Assembly: GCA_020975725.1 (NCBI GenBank)
Contig: QXJR01000007.1
Location: 769,246 to 833,245, forward strand
DNA length: 64,000 nucleotides
Reading direction: 5' to 3'
Source: Picocystis sp. L7
Lineage: Eukaryota > Chlorophyta > Picocystophyceae > Picocystales > Picocystaceae
Made by a program: the position numbers and the translations under genes. Each line of letters opens with the position of its first letter. Within the stretch, counting starts at the first letter, position 1. Positions 20,073 to 30,547 of the stretch are shown piece after piece. The notes under the pieces were generated by a model. It made no database searches. It saw nothing but the letters and a program-made list of their open reading frames with translations, and was not told the origin of the DNA.

Positions 20073-20884
20073 CACATGGGTTCCGTTCCAGACGATCCGG
20101 TCCAAAGCAGCATGGGACCATGCGCGTCGCAGAACCGCTGTGGACCCGTGCTAATGAAGGAATAGGTGCCCGTGGGACCCATCGCTTCCCCTTCTTCACC
20201 CGGCACAGCTGCATTCTTTACTATGGCATTCTGAATGCGGGAGGAGGCGTGGCGGCCGAGCCTGGCCCCTAGGCGGAGCGACAACCATGCGTAGGACGTG
20301 GGGACTGAACTTGCACCCCTGGTAGGTGCTCTCCATCTCTCCGGACCGCTGGCGCAGAATGCACCTTCCCTGTTTGTAACAAACAGGAGCATTGTTTATA
20401 CCTTGAATGGACTATGAAAGGCGGCACACGGGGCCATCTGCGCACGTGGATGCATTCGATGGGGCGGGATGGAACGTTGCGATGATATTCCGTGCGTAGC
20501 CCCTGGGATGCGAACGGACAGGCCTTTCTTCCACGTCCAGGAACACCCGGCTGTCTCCGTTGTCGCTTTGGTTCCATCATTTGATGTCCTCGTTCCATCA
20601 ATGCGGTAGTTGCGGTCGGTATCTCCTCCCACGCCACACGTGGTTCGTGATATTGCACCCCGTAGCACCAACACGATGGTTTCCTTGGCCCAACCAAGAT
20701 CGATCCCTCCACCCTGTGTTCCACGCGCACGTCGATCCTTTCACCCTTGCATCCCTATTCGCCGCGTCCTGCAATGCCACACCTGGTCCCCATGGGTCTT
20801 CTCTTCCACTCTCTAGGATGGATGGATGGATGGATGGTGCCATGGAAACGAGTGAAGGACCACTTTTGCATGGACCCAAGAAGG
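20073..20884. other. intergenic, no gene supported
   Basis: A minus frame (20730-20269) is open for 153 codons but contains no recognised domain. The right end holds a short GGAT microsatellite at ~20817-20840 just upstream of the cyclophilin start. Confidence 0.4.
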
Positions 20885-21446
20885 ATGGACGCACCGATGG
20901 TGGAGCTGCAGACGAGCATGGGAACCTTCGCGGTGGAGCTGTACGTGAACGAAGCGCCCAAGACGTGCCATAACTTCGTGGAGCTGTCCAGGAGCGGTTA
21001 CTACGACGGCGTGGTCTTCCATCGCATCATCCGCGACTTCATGGTGCAAGGTGGCGATCCCACCGGAACTGGACGCGGTGGAACGAGCGTCTATGGCGGC
21101 ACGTTCGAGGACGAGATCACCAACGCCTTGAAACACACCGGTGCTGGCGTCCTCAGCATGGCCAATGCCGGACCCAACACCAATCGAAGCCAAGTGAGTG
21201 CGCGTGTGGTGCCCAAAAGGTCATGGACACGAACCATTCCTCACGTGGAGGCTGACCGAGGATCGCACGCGTACGGAGCAGTTCTTCATCACCTTGGCAC
21301 CCACACCTTTCCTAGATGGCAAGCACACCATCTTTGGCAGGGTCTGCTCTGGCATGGAAGTGGTGCAAAGGATGGGAGCGGTAGAAACCGATCGTAAGGA
21401 CAGACCAGTGCACGAGGTGAAAATATTACAAGCCAGACCCTTGTGA
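20885..21446 (+). CDS. PPIL1: PPIL1-type cyclophilin peptidyl-prolyl isomerase, one intron
   Basis: Exon 1 (to 21193) encodes MVELQTSMGTFAVELYVNEA, then CHNFVELSRSGYYDGVVFHR and QGGDPTGTGRGG, ending NTNRSQ. An 88-nt intron (21194-21281, GTGAGT...GAGCAG, phase 0) leads to FFITLAPTPFLDGKHTIFGR and a C-terminus VHEVKILQARPL. Spliced length from 20885 is ~157 residues; a second ATG at 20897 (MVELQ) matches human PPIL1 exactly and may be the true start. PPIL1 is a spliceosomal cyclophilin. Catalytic Arg and Phe/Met residues (VFHRIIRDFMVQGG) and the FFIT strand are intact. Confidence 0.93.
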
Positions 21447-21487
21447 TCATCCGTCCTTCGCACGGAGGGGAAAGGTTGGCCGACAGG

Positions 21488-24400
21488 CTACTTGGCGCCG
21501 TCCCCATCGCCAATGACGCAACGAAAATCATCAAAGGCCTCCGGATCAATCAGACCTTCGTTGATCAGCTCCTGACGCTCGCGCAGCTCTTCCAAAAGTT
21601 CCTTCGCATCGTCATCAAGCTCGTCGTATGGCACCGTGGGCTCGTCGGCATGTACCAGCTCCTTCAAGACCTCGTAATGGGACTTTTCTTCCCCGCCCTC
21701 AAACAAGGATCTCCAGAAGTAGGAATCGTCCTTGGGGATGAGGATGGTGACCTCGTTGCCATCAAGGGACCACTGAAATTCCGAAGCTTTGCATCTTCTG
21801 GACAGCGGACCATCCAACACTTTGCCATACCAACCCAGGTTGACCGTCAATCGTGTGGGCGTGAGCTTCACCGTCACGTCTTTCCCTCTTGTTCCTTCTG
21901 GCATCTTCACGTACACCACAAGCTCGACGGATGTTTGTGTCCAACGGAACTTGTCTTTCAGAGGTATATCCGTCCATTTTTTACGCTTTTCGCGTTCCGG
22001 CAGGGAAGGGGCGCTATCGTAGACCACCTTCAAGCCGTCTTCATCGTAGCCCTCCGTCTCTTTCTTGTTTCCTTCGGGTTTCTCTGCATCCTGGAGCCAA
22101 GCTGGAATGGCACCGTCCTGCGGATGGACGGGTCCGATGGGCTTTACAACTTTCTTAAGATCCAACGCATGTTTGGCTTGAGAAGGTTGCACAATCCCTC
22201 TTCCAGACCGACGTGAGCGTCCGCCCAAAAATCCCTTCCTCACCAGCCTGTCTTTAGAGGTTTGATGTGCGTCTCCCTGCTCCTGCCCTTTGCTGTGCAG
22301 AGTGCTTGGTGTCTCTTTGGAGGAAGGAGGAGTTTGCTGTCGCTGGTCTGAATGGACCCGCGAGCCTGCAGCGGCACGCTCTGTGACCTTTTTCGGAGCC
22401 GGACGAGGTACTTCCAGTCCTAGGATCTTGGCCTCGAGTTCAAGGATCAGCGCCGGGCCTGCCTTGTCCCAGCCACCCCCCTGGGGGCACTTGGCACGTG
22501 GTAGACTCTGACAGCTCCTGGCGCGCTCCAACGTTCTGATGAACACGTCTTCTGCCGCTTTCTGTATGCGTGCATGCTTCAGTTCCTTCGAGGGAACCAG
22601 GTGGTCCAAGCCGTTGCGGCCGAGGAAACGGATCACCTGCAGCAGCCCACCTCGCCCACTGCACCACTCCGCAAACTCATCTCCCGGACAAGTGCTCAAA
22701 TTCAGCAAGATGGCCTGCAGGCCACGATGGACCAGCTGCGCATCCTGAAGCTGCAGCAAGGCGGATGCTGCTGTTACATTGGACTGTTCGAGAAGCTCAT
22801 GCACTGCCTTCTCGTTCTGGCGGCAGAACCTTGCGCACACATCCTTGGCCATGGAAACCACGCTAGGAGTGGCAAACATCCAAAATCCTTCCATCAAATC
22901 CAAAATCCTCTTCGGCAAGAGCGCCTGGCAGACGACCTTGCTTCCTGTGCACGAGGACAGCCAAGTGAGGCAATGCTCAAGCTGGGTCAACCTAGCGACC
23001 TCACCATCTCCATTGTCCAATCCGTCTTCAGAGCCATCCTTCCCATCGTCCAATTGCATGAGCAGGTCCCCTGTGGGATTGCGGAGGTAATCTGCTGCAT
23101 AGGGCCTTTGCTCATACGATCTCGGTTTGCCGTCCATCCCCAGAAAAGGTGCGGTTTTCAAGGGGGAGTCTTGTTGGAGCTTTTGCAACGTATCATACAA
23201 GTCTTGGACCAGACCAGCAGCAACTGTACGGGATTTTCCAGAGCGATCGGTCTGCCTTGCCAGCATGTCTGCCTGCAGGATTTGCATGTCCTTGCTGAGC
23301 AATGCAAGTGTGTATAGAATGGATTTTCGAAGTGTAACCACGGGTCTATCGTACAGACGTTGCTGCTCCCTCTTTGCAAAAGCCATGAATTCCTCGACAC
23401 TTTCAAAATCGCTTTCTTTCAGGGAAGGGCCAACGCTGGTGGCAAACGACCCCACCAGGTGTTCAGCCTGCTGGTACAGTTCCACAAGGAAACACAGGGG
23501 AGAAACATCCACCATTTGCAAGGCACTCCGAGATGCGGAGTCCGTCGAGAAATTCCTCAACAAGGAAACAAGAGCTCTTGCTCCAGTGACGGACAGCACG
23601 GAAGCAAACTTGCACTTCCGGATGGTCAGAAGGATACGTTTCAGTGGGGGGTCAAGATCATCTGATTGTTGTTGGGAAGTCAGTACTCCAGTCCTCATCA
23701 AGGGGTCCCTGGAAGACAGCTCCAGCAACTGAAGCAGCACAGTCAGCACTCTGCTGGGAACACCCGCCGACGTAGCGAGGTGCACGAGACGGGCTAGAAA
23801 GGAGTGGGGCCAGAAGATGCCTCCATCTTGCCCAGCACCGGACGCAGCTCGAAGTGTCTTGTAGGCGATATCACAGTAGGCTTCGTTGAGGTACAGCATC
23901 ACTGCCATATAACCACTGCAGGCAGCAAAGTACTGCCTGTTCTCGACGGACTTAACAAGAAGCGACTCCAGCAGCTCCAGGGTGTCGTCTGCTGCCATGG
24001 TGTCTCCTTCGTCTTCGTCGTCTACCAGCATTCGGACTCCTTCTTCGATCACGAGCAGGTCGGATGGCGATTCAAGCACCCCTCTTTTCCCTACCATTGC
24101 CTTTCCGTGGATCGATCTGTGCATGGCGGCCGTTTCTTTCACTTGCTGTGCTGCTTTTTGATTGTCGATTTCCACTTGGCAGCGTTCCATCATGGTCTGG
24201 GTGGTGTGCGAATCTTCCGTTTGCAGTTCCATTGCCTTTTGGAACCATGTTTTTGCGTTTTCGAAATCTTCCATCCGGAAGCAAGCCATGGCTCCATGGT
24301 ACCATGCTTTGGCATGTGTTGGTTCAGCTTGCACGGCCTGTTGGCAGTCCATTTTCGCCATTGGGAACTGGCCCAATCTGAGGTGCGCCTGTGCACGGTT

Positions 24401-24700
24401 GGTTCGTAGGGTTGCATTCCACTTGGACTTGTTTTCCACTTGCGTATCGTCCTTTTCGGCCGCATCCAACGCTTTCGTGTACCTATCCACGGCTCTTTCG
24501 AACTGTCTCTTACGAAACGCTTCGTTTCCTTTCTCCTTCTCCACCACGGTCTGGAGATCCGCGGGAACGTCTCCATCTTCCTCTTCCCATTCCTCTGTTT
24601 CCTTCCTGCACGCGTGTAGCTTCTCTTCCTGTCCATCCACCCACGCATTCGCCTCGTTCGTCTTCGTTTCTTCTTGGATCCATTCTTCGATGCACACCAT
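21488..24700 (-). CDS. Large TPR + helical-repeat + CS (NudC-like) co-chaperone-like protein
   Basis: The protein (~1,070 residues from 24700) begins with an Hsp90/Hsp70-type TPR unit: EKEKGNEAFRKRQFERAVDR, NRAQAHLRLGQFPMAK and AWYHGAMACFRMEDFENAK. A long alpha-helical middle (roughly 250-800) looks ARM/HEAT-like but has no clean repeats. Near the C-terminus a CS/p23 domain of NudC type appears (FRWTQTSVELVVYVKMPEGT, VLDGPLSRRCKASEFQWSLD, VTILIPKDDSYFWRSL). It is followed by the NudC-like tail YDELDDDAKELLEELRERQ. TPR and CS domains are both Hsp90-associated, so a co-chaperone or dynein/NudC-like role is inferred. It is divergent from NOB1 with ~270 bases between starts. An in-frame ATG at 24808 is an alternative. 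Confidence 0.78.
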   Translation of the reverse strand: MVCIEEWIQEETKTNEANAWVDGQEEKLHACRKETEEWEEEDGDVPADLQTVVEKEKGNEAFRKRQFERAVDRYTKALDAAEKDDTQVENKSKWNATLRTNRAQAHLRLGQFPMAKMDCQQAVQAEPTHAKAWYHGAMACFRMEDFENAKTWFQKAMELQTEDSHTTQTMMERCQVEIDNQKAAQQVKETAAMHRSIHGKAMVGKRGVLESPSDLLVIEEGVRMLVDDEDEGDTMAADDTLELLESLLVKSVENRQYFAACSGYMAVMLYLNEAYCDIAYKTLRAASGAGQDGGIFWPHSFLARLVHLATSAGVPSRVLTVLLQLLELSSRDPLMRTGVLTSQQQSDDLDPPLKRILLTIRKCKFASVLSVTGARALVSLLRNFSTDSASRSALQMVDVSPLCFLVELYQQAEHLVGSFATSVGPSLKESDFESVEEFMAFAKREQQRLYDRPVVTLRKSILYTLALLSKDMQILQADMLARQTDRSGKSRTVAAGLVQDLYDTLQKLQQDSPLKTAPFLGMDGKPRSYEQRPYAADYLRNPTGDLLMQLDDGKDGSEDGLDNGDGEVARLTQLEHCLTWLSSCTGSKVVCQALLPKRILDLMEGFWMFATPSVVSMAKDVCARFCRQNEKAVHELLEQSNVTAASALLQLQDAQLVHRGLQAILLNLSTCPGDEFAEWCSGRGGLLQVIRFLGRNGLDHLVPSKELKHARIQKAAEDVFIRTLERARSCQSLPRAKCPQGGGWDKAGPALILELEAKILGLEVPRPAPKKVTERAAAGSRVHSDQRQQTPPSSKETPSTLHSKGQEQGDAHQTSKDRLVRKGFLGGRSRRSGRGIVQPSQAKHALDLKKVVKPIGPVHPQDGAIPAWLQDAEKPEGNKKETEGYDEDGLKVVYDSAPSLPEREKRKKWTDIPLKDKFRWTQTSVELVVYVKMPEGTRGKDVTVKLTPTRLTVNLGWYGKVLDGPLSRRCKASEFQWSLDGNEVTILIPKDDSYFWRSLFEGGEEKSHYEVLKELVHADEPTVPYDELDDDAKELLEELRERQELINEGLIDPEAFDDFRCVIGDGDGAK

Positions 24701-24969
24701 CCTCTTCTTCGACGACGGTTCTCCTTCTGTCTTCGATCGACCGAACCTTCCTTCCTTCCCACCCCGAAGAACCCCGCCTTGGTCCTTCCTTTCCCCACCG
24801 ACATCCATCCCCTTTCGAAAGGGAGACGGGGTTCCCTTTCGAAACCAGGAAGGGAAAGGGAACCCATCGAAAGAAGGACGGGGAAAGGGAAAGGGATCCG
24901 GGTTCGAACCCGTGGGGGAGTAAGGGGTAGGAAAGGGAGGAGAAGGGGATCCCTTCCCTTGGTGAAACC
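24701..24969. promoter_or_regulatory. bidirectional promoter region between TPR-CS gene and NOB1
   Basis: Divergent starts at 24700 and 24970 share 269 bases. The interval contains a CCCTTTCGAAAC box at ~24835, a CCTTTCGAAAGG palindrome at ~24811, GGGTTCGAACCC at ~24901 and several GGGAAAGGG runs. The same TTCGAA/AAAGGG character recurs upstream of several other genes here. Confidence 0.4.
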
Positions 24970-26481
24970 ATGGTGGATCTTGGCGCAGATGCGGATGGGA
25001 TGGACGAAACCGCGTCGCGCACGCTGGTGGTGGACGCGAACGCGCTGATCGAAGGATGGACGGATTGGAAGAGACACGCGGATCGAACGGTGTCGGTGCA
25101 AGAGGTGGTGGAAGAACTGAAGGATCCAAGAGCCAGGATCCAAGCCCAACACCTGGAGGTCCTGGAACCGTCGGCCGCCGCCATGCGCGTGGTGGAACGA
25201 TGGGCCATGAAAACAGGAGACATGCGAGCCATATCCAGAGCAGATGCGAGGATCATCGCACTCACCTGGGACCTGGTCCAACTCCAAAAGAAAGACAAGA
25301 ACGACCGGTCGGACCCGGAACGAGGAGGACACGAAGAAACGTCCCAACACAACGCCGATAAACAAGAGGGCAACGTCGGAGATAATGCACCAAAGGATAG
25401 AAACAGGAACAAGAAAGGCATGCCGGGATGGGTGGAACCCGAGGAAGACGACTCGTGGGGAGAAGAAGAAGAAGAAGATGGAAGGTTGGACGGACGAAGA
25501 ACCAACGCAGACCTTCCGACTGGACCCGAACCAAACGAGGCTGGACAAAGCAGAGGAGAGACGACGAACGAAACGAATCACGCCACTCGATCCAAAAGCA
25601 ATCGAAAGAGAGAAATGCTGGAGAAGGAGAAACAAGAAGGTTGGGAAAGACCCGTGAGCGCCAATCGCAGGAGGAGAAAGCAGAGGAAGGAATGGGAACA
25701 AATCGAAACGGAACGGTTGGCCAAAGAACAAGCCGAGAGAGACCTCCGTGCATTACAAATCAAGGAGGGAGACCATGCTCGTAAGCTCGCCTCTCGAAAG
25801 GACCTGCACTGCGTAGGTGCATCGACCAAGGACGAATCGATCGAAGAGCATGGGAGCGCCCCTCCCGAGCGCGGCACGGTCGCTCAACCGGCCACATTCG
25901 TGCCGCCGCAAGGACAAGAACCCGTCCAAGGGATGGACGACCAGGACGACGAGGAACCTCTGGTCGCTTGTGTCACCGCGGATTTTCCCATGCAGAACAT
26001 CCTCCTGCACATGGGGCTGCCCCTGCTTGCCCCGAATGGCAAGAGGATCCGGGAGTTGCATGTGCACGGGCTTCGATGCTCGGCTTGCAACTTCACCACC
26101 CGAGAAGTAGCGCGCATATTCTGTCCCAAGTGTGGCAACAAGGATACCTTGGAACAAGTCCCCGTGATCTTGGCGGACGGTGGTCAGGAGGAGTACGGCT
26201 ACGTCACCAGGCACAGGCTGAGAGGGACCCGGTACTCGCTACCGAAACCCAAGGGCGGGAGGCACGATGTTCAACCCATCCTGCGGGAAGACGTGCTCCT
26301 GGCCAGACTCCCCAAGTCTGCAGGCAAGAAAAAGACTTCCGAGGACGTGTTCGCCTGCGAGTTTGGACCAGACACGTGGTGCTCCGATCGAGCGCCCAGG
26401 CACGCCAAGGGCATCCTGGCCAGCCTGGACTCCGCCAAGAGGAACCCGAACGAACGACGACTGGTTAGGAAGAACAAATGA
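24970..26481 (+). CDS. NOB1: NOB1 PIN-domain endonuclease (18S rRNA 3'-end maturation)
   Basis: The N-terminal PIN domain starts TLVVDANALIEGW with the first catalytic aspartate, followed by EVVEELKDPRARIQ and a later SRADARIIALTW acidic cluster (residues ~18-110). A long charged linker (about 110-330) leads to the NOB1 core ADFPMQNILLHMGL, preceding the four-cysteine zinc ribbon GLRCSACNFTTREVARIFCP with CGN. The conserved C-terminal RLRGTRYSLPKPKGGRH follows. NOB1 cleaves site D of pre-18S rRNA in cytoplasmic pre-40S particles. The 503-residue length is normal for algae. The open frame shows no intron. The identification is secure; the linker is poorly conserved as expected. Confidence 0.96.
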   Translation: MVDLGADADGMDETASRTLVVDANALIEGWTDWKRHADRTVSVQEVVEELKDPRARIQAQHLEVLEPSAAAMRVVERWAMKTGDMRAISRADARIIALTWDLVQLQKKDKNDRSDPERGGHEETSQHNADKQEGNVGDNAPKDRNRNKKGMPGWVEPEEDDSWGEEEEEDGRLDGRRTNADLPTGPEPNEAGQSRGETTNETNHATRSKSNRKREMLEKEKQEGWERPVSANRRRRKQRKEWEQIETERLAKEQAERDLRALQIKEGDHARKLASRKDLHCVGASTKDESIEEHGSAPPERGTVAQPATFVPPQGQEPVQGMDDQDDEEPLVACVTADFPMQNILLHMGLPLLAPNGKRIRELHVHGLRCSACNFTTREVARIFCPKCGNKDTLEQVPVILADGGQEEYGYVTRHRLRGTRYSLPKPKGGRHDVQPILREDVLLARLPKSAGKKKTSEDVFACEFGPDTWCSDRAPRHAKGILASLDSAKRNPNERRLVRKNK

Positions 26482-26500
26482 TCGCCGTTGCAATGGGTTT

Positions 26501-27525
26501 CTATCCCGGTTTCGCAGCCGAATCCAACAAGTTCCAACGCAGCGTCATGGCGATGGCCATTTCTGCACGGCGAATAAGCTCGGGGTGGGCACCTGACACC
26601 TTTCCCATGAAGTAGCTGCCTGGAACAAACGATTGGCTTTCTACAAGTTTGATTGCGATCCACAGGCTTGCGAGAATGTATATTTGGTCCTGGGCGGTTG
26701 GTAACTTCCCCTCTGTGCAATCACCTGGCGTCAGTTTTCTCAGAAATCTGTGGTGGATGTCCGTGGCAAGATGGCAAGTGTCGGCTTTGAAAATGTGCTT
26801 GTGCCGCATGACTGCCTCCAGCCTAGTACACCACTGCAGCATCGACATTCGGCCGGTCGAGTCGGAAGGGAAGGATCGAGGGTCTTCCTTGGACGGACGT
26901 GGAGTGGCATTGCACTTTCGGCTCCCTTGGACAGAAGGAGTCCATCTCTGTTTTCTCTTCTTGAACTGCAAGGTTGTTTGAACCTTCAGTTGTGAGCTAG
27001 ATTGTGCCATCAACCGAAAGTTCGACTGGATAGAACAGTTGCTATCGACCGTAGGACTACCGACTGTTTCTTTGCGTTTCGAAGGCACCTCCTCCTTCGA
27101 GGCGAGCATGTCCTGCGTAGAACCCAAGTGCGACGGTACATCGCATCTGGTCAGCCTTGGCTCTTGGCGGAGTCTCACGCTTCGTGGGCGTGAGGTGACT
27201 TTGCAAGTTTCGAGCGTACCTCTGTTGCCAGCACGACCGTATCCTTTGCATCTGTTGCGGATGGAGTCTTTCTCTTGTTGCCATGGTTGCATCTGTCTGT
27301 CTCAAAGCACGTATCCCTGCTTCTTTTCCTGGTCTGCATCATCTCATCTGGACGTTGGACGTCTTCCTTCTCTTGTGCCGTCGTCTCTATCGCCAATCTG
27401 AGCCTGGCGAGTGTCTGTAGGTGGTCCACATCCTGTGGGTCCCCTCCTGTCGATTCACGTCGCCTCGTTCCCCTCTTCGATTCGGGGCGGGGCGACCCCA
27501 CTTGGGACCGGGCCATCATCGACAT
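26501..27525 (-). CDS. Divergent cyclin-like protein, one intron
   Basis: Exon 2 (27112-26501) ends in a cyclin-box-like region: MLQWCTRLEAVMRHKHIFKA, then DIHHRFLRKLTPG, QIYILASLWIAIKLVES and AEMAIAMTLRWNLL. These match the LQxLGxxxLxIAxKxEE and MExxILxxLxWxL patterns of cyclin N-domains. The protein stops right after this fold, so no second cyclin fold follows. An intron of 107 nt (27219-27113, GTACGC donor, CTGACC branch-like site, TTCTACGCAG acceptor, phase 0) joins exon 1 (27525-27220), which is basic and charged. The start at 27525 (MSMMARS) is one of several in-frame methionines. The gene is tail-to-tail with NOB1, with only 19 bases between stops. CDK partner and cell-cycle role are inference. 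Confidence 0.65.
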
Positions 27526-28719
27526 CCTCGAGGGAAGGCAGAAGCACCCCTTCCCGCAGAGGAATCTCTTCGGAGGACCCACCATTTCCTCTTCGCATCA
27601 GGGGTCCGGGAGGGTCTGGATCGGAGGAATGGGGCCTCGGAACGCTTCCATGGATCTAGGAATGGACCGCTACAACCTCGTGGACAGCAAAACCATCGTT
27701 CGATCACCTGCACGTGATTGGAGAGAAAGAGAGAGTGATGGAACGAAGCTTGGTTCCTTTTGAGAAGGGAAAGCATGGCGAAGGGGAGGGGAAAGACGGA
27801 TGGAAACGCGTGGAGGGATAGGAAGCGGGAGACCTGGACATGGTCCTTTCCATACGAGCGGAACGTACCTCCCAGATGGAAACGCGGCCGTTCGCACGAC
27901 ACGGACGAAGTGCCGGGGTGGAACGCGTGCGTGCGCAGAAGACGAGGCACTGGGCTTGCCTTGGATCCTGGATACGTATGGTCGTGCGCACGCGTCACGG
28001 TCGATCGCGATGGATCCTCCACCTGGGCCATCCATGCTACAACTCCCCTTCGCCTGGGATCGCCAACCACTCGCGCCCATCGCATCCGATCCTCCTATGC
28101 CCTCGAAATTGACGTCTCTGATGCATCCATCCACCGTTCTGTCGGCGTTGCATGCTCCTCTGTCGCCCCCCTCTTCCATGACGTGGACATCCTTCGGATC
28201 CAGGACCCTGGTGATGGTGCAGGTCTCGAGCTCCCACCTTCCTGAGCTACAGGTGGACCCGACGTAGCACGGATTCGCGAGGACGTAGCCAACGACCTTG
28301 TTCGAAACCGTGCCGACGCATCCCACGTACCTGACCGCGTGCCTGTGCCTCCTTCGGCGTCAGGAGCACCCTAGCCAAGGCGCGGTCGACGCCTTCCGAC
28401 CTGTTTCGAACCCATCCTCCTGCGCCGTGCAGCCGGACCGCGTCCGTCTCGGATCCGTTTCCTCACGTGCAGATCGCGAACGGCGCACGGGACGTCCATC
28501 GACCTTCGATTCCACGCCGTTCGCGGTCGACATCGGCACAGGCTTCCTCCCTCGAGGCAGGATTGGAGTGGAAAGGGTCGACACCACGGGAATGCCGACA
28601 CTCGACCCGAACCCACGTGGACTTGCACGCGTCGGGTCGCACGCGTCGCAGTCGTCGCACGCAGGAGAGCTCTTGGCGCAGGCGAGAGGGAAGGGAAGCG
28701 GTTCGGAAAAGGGTGGAGG
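27526..28719. other. 1.2-kb stretch without a recognised gene
   Basis: Several frames are open on the minus strand. Around 28480-28330 one reads ALARVLLTPKEAQARGQ followed by GTACGT, a possible exon-donor junction, but no family is recognised and flanking exons were not found. Confidence 0.3.
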
Positions 28720-28995
28720 ATGGACGTGCCGGTCAAGGTGGAGGAACAGCTGCGATCCAGGATGAAGGCGAGGGCCTTGCGACGTTGCGACGACGTGGTG
28801 CGTAGGTACGTGGAATGTACCAAGGATCGCACCCTGTCGGTCATCTGGGCGTGCAGAGACGCTTTGCAAGACATGAACGCATGCCTGCACCAGCACACCA
28901 CCGAACAAGAGCTGCAGAAGCTCAAGAAATGGTGGGTGGATCAAGGCAGACCTGGATCCCTACACCTGGATGCAGACACCCAAGTGGAAGGATGA
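28720..28995 (+). CDS. CMC1: CMC1-type twin-Cx9C COX assembly protein
   Basis: The 91-residue protein has one CHCH unit with CDDVVRRYVEC and CRDALQDMNAC, i.e. two Cx9C motifs, in the order and with the WACRDALQDMNACL helix typical of CMC1/CMC family proteins. These are imported into the mitochondrial intermembrane space by Mia40 and support cytochrome oxidase assembly and copper handling. The start at 28720 (MDVPVKVEEQLRSRM) gives the expected short N-terminus without a presequence. The C-terminus is short and hydrophilic. CMC1 versus CMC2 cannot be firmly separated from sequence alone. Confidence 0.85.
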   Translation: MDVPVKVEEQLRSRMKARALRRCDDVVRRYVECTKDRTLSVIWACRDALQDMNACLHQHTTEQELQKLKKWWVDQGRPGSLHLDADTQVEG

Positions 28996-29180
28996 ACCAA
29001 ACAACGGACGAGACCAGAGGAACGCGGCCGTTCCGCGTCCGACGGACGCCCGCGCCCACGTCCGCCGTCGGATCGCGAGCCGAAGACGGAGCAGGGAGCG
29101 CGGGAAAGGCAAAGCCGGAACCGCCAATGGAGAAGAGGGGGTGGCCAATGAAACGAGAAACGAGAAACTCGCCGGTGCGC

Positions 29181-30026
29181 TCATTTATTGATGGGGTCGC
29201 AGTGCACGTCCCATTCGAACTTCTGCTTGCTGATGGGCAAGGTGCGACGCAAGGATTGAAGCATGTCCAGAAACGTGCTGGAGAGGAGCGATTCAGACTT
29301 GGCCGCGTGTGCGTCTTCAAAATCCACGATGGCCGCGTGGACGGCGGACACCAGCTCCTCCGAGTTCTGGAAGCGGAGGTCCCTGGAGTAATCGAGGGTG
29401 CATTGATGCCGTATCTCGCAATCCTCAAAGTGGAACACGTCGTCCTCCACCGTGCCCGTCAACCTGCCCGACCTCCCATCCTCTCCCAATCGAACGTTCC
29501 AGACGCTCTTCCAACTCGAGCAGACCATCTGCTTGGGATTCTTCTTCAGCTTGTACACGCAGACGACGAGCCCCGCGCCCGTGCGAACTTCTTGGAACAC
29601 CGTCGCTACTGCATCCGGGAAGTTCTGGCCGTACTTCGTCATGGAGGCCTGCAGCTGCGTCCTTGCTTCCTCCAGCTCCGGTCTCAGCAACTTGCTGTAC
29701 GATTGCGGCACCTCGATCATTTCGGAGCAGCTTCCGTCCTCTAAATTCAGGCGCACAGCTTTCCCTGCTTGGGGGACGTAGTAGAGGTCCCTTCCGATTT
29801 TCGCGGCCTTGGCGATCAGCACGTCCTGCTGTCCTTGGGACGTGCTGCAGAGCATCATTCGATCTTCCACGACCTCCTGCAGTAGGAGGTGCAGCTGCTC
29901 CTCTCCACAGAACGGTCCCAACAACCTCTGGGCTTGGTGGGAGAGCGTCCGAAAGCTACACGGCGAAGCCGACCTCAGCGCGGCGACGACCTTGCTCCTT
30001 CGATCTTGTGGCTGCGTTTTCTTCAT
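29181..30026 (-). CDS. F-actin-capping protein subunit alpha (CapZ alpha)
   Basis: The 281-residue protein follows CapZ-alpha order: a helical N-terminal third, then DVLIAKAAKIGRDLYYVPQ, FQEVRTGAGLVVCVYKLKKN, the SSWKSVWNVRLGEDGRSGRL strand pair, a DVFHFEDCEIRHQCTLD sheet and the C-terminal tentacle LDMLQSLRRTLPISKQKFEW. Alpha and beta subunits form the heterodimer that caps actin barbed ends. The strand and tentacle resemble alpha (LRRxLPxTRxKxxW) rather than beta. The start at 30026 is the first ATG of the frame. A TTCGAAAGGG motif lies about 165 bases upstream. The beta subunit is not in this window. Confidence 0.88.
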   Translation of the reverse strand: MKKTQPQDRRSKVVAALRSASPCSFRTLSHQAQRLLGPFCGEEQLHLLLQEVVEDRMMLCSTSQGQQDVLIAKAAKIGRDLYYVPQAGKAVRLNLEDGSCSEMIEVPQSYSKLLRPELEEARTQLQASMTKYGQNFPDAVATVFQEVRTGAGLVVCVYKLKKNPKQMVCSSWKSVWNVRLGEDGRSGRLTGTVEDDVFHFEDCEIRHQCTLDYSRDLRFQNSEELVSAVHAAIVDFEDAHAAKSESLLSSTFLDMLQSLRRTLPISKQKFEWDVHCDPINK

Positions 30027-30547
30027 GAGGATGTGCACCTCCTCCCTACGATTCGACCTTGCGATCGGTAGAGATCCAGGCCTTTTTCACGCGACGTAGA
30101 CGCGTCCCACCTGACGTCGTCCTGGTGGAACTGAGCGCCCATCCGATCCAGATCCGGACGGTTCGAACCGTCCTACTGTTCCCATCTCGACCGGGTTCGA
30201 AAGGGAGGGATCACCCGGGGTAGGAAAGGGACAGAAGGAAGGGAAGCCCAGACAGAAGGGAGACGGCAGGGATGGGACGCGAAGAGAAAGGTGAGGATGT
30301 TCGAAACAGGGAACATTCCGACGGATGGGGTGATCCGGACGTCAAGGAACGTGTTACAAGCGTCATGCGACGCGTCCCCGCCGAATGAGACCGCAAAGAA
30401 TATGCACACACGAGGCATGGATGTCCCGTGATGGCGAAGAATGCAAGTCATGCGGAAACCTACCGAGCACACGTGTGCTCCTCCTGCACTCAACAAGGGC
30501 CCGGCCAACCTCCCAGCGAACATGGGGTCACGGAGTCCGATGCCGCC
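30027..30547. other. intergenic between CapZ alpha and MurA
   Basis: Contains GGTTCGAACC near 30160 and GGGTTCGAAAGGG near 30190, upstream of the CapZ gene. No coding sequence is recognised. Confidence 0.45.

Noticed and set aside
24895-24920. GGGTTCGAACCC resembling a tRNA T-arm
   Set aside because: No acceptor, D or anticodon arms at the right distances on either strand; it is a palindromic promoter-region motif.
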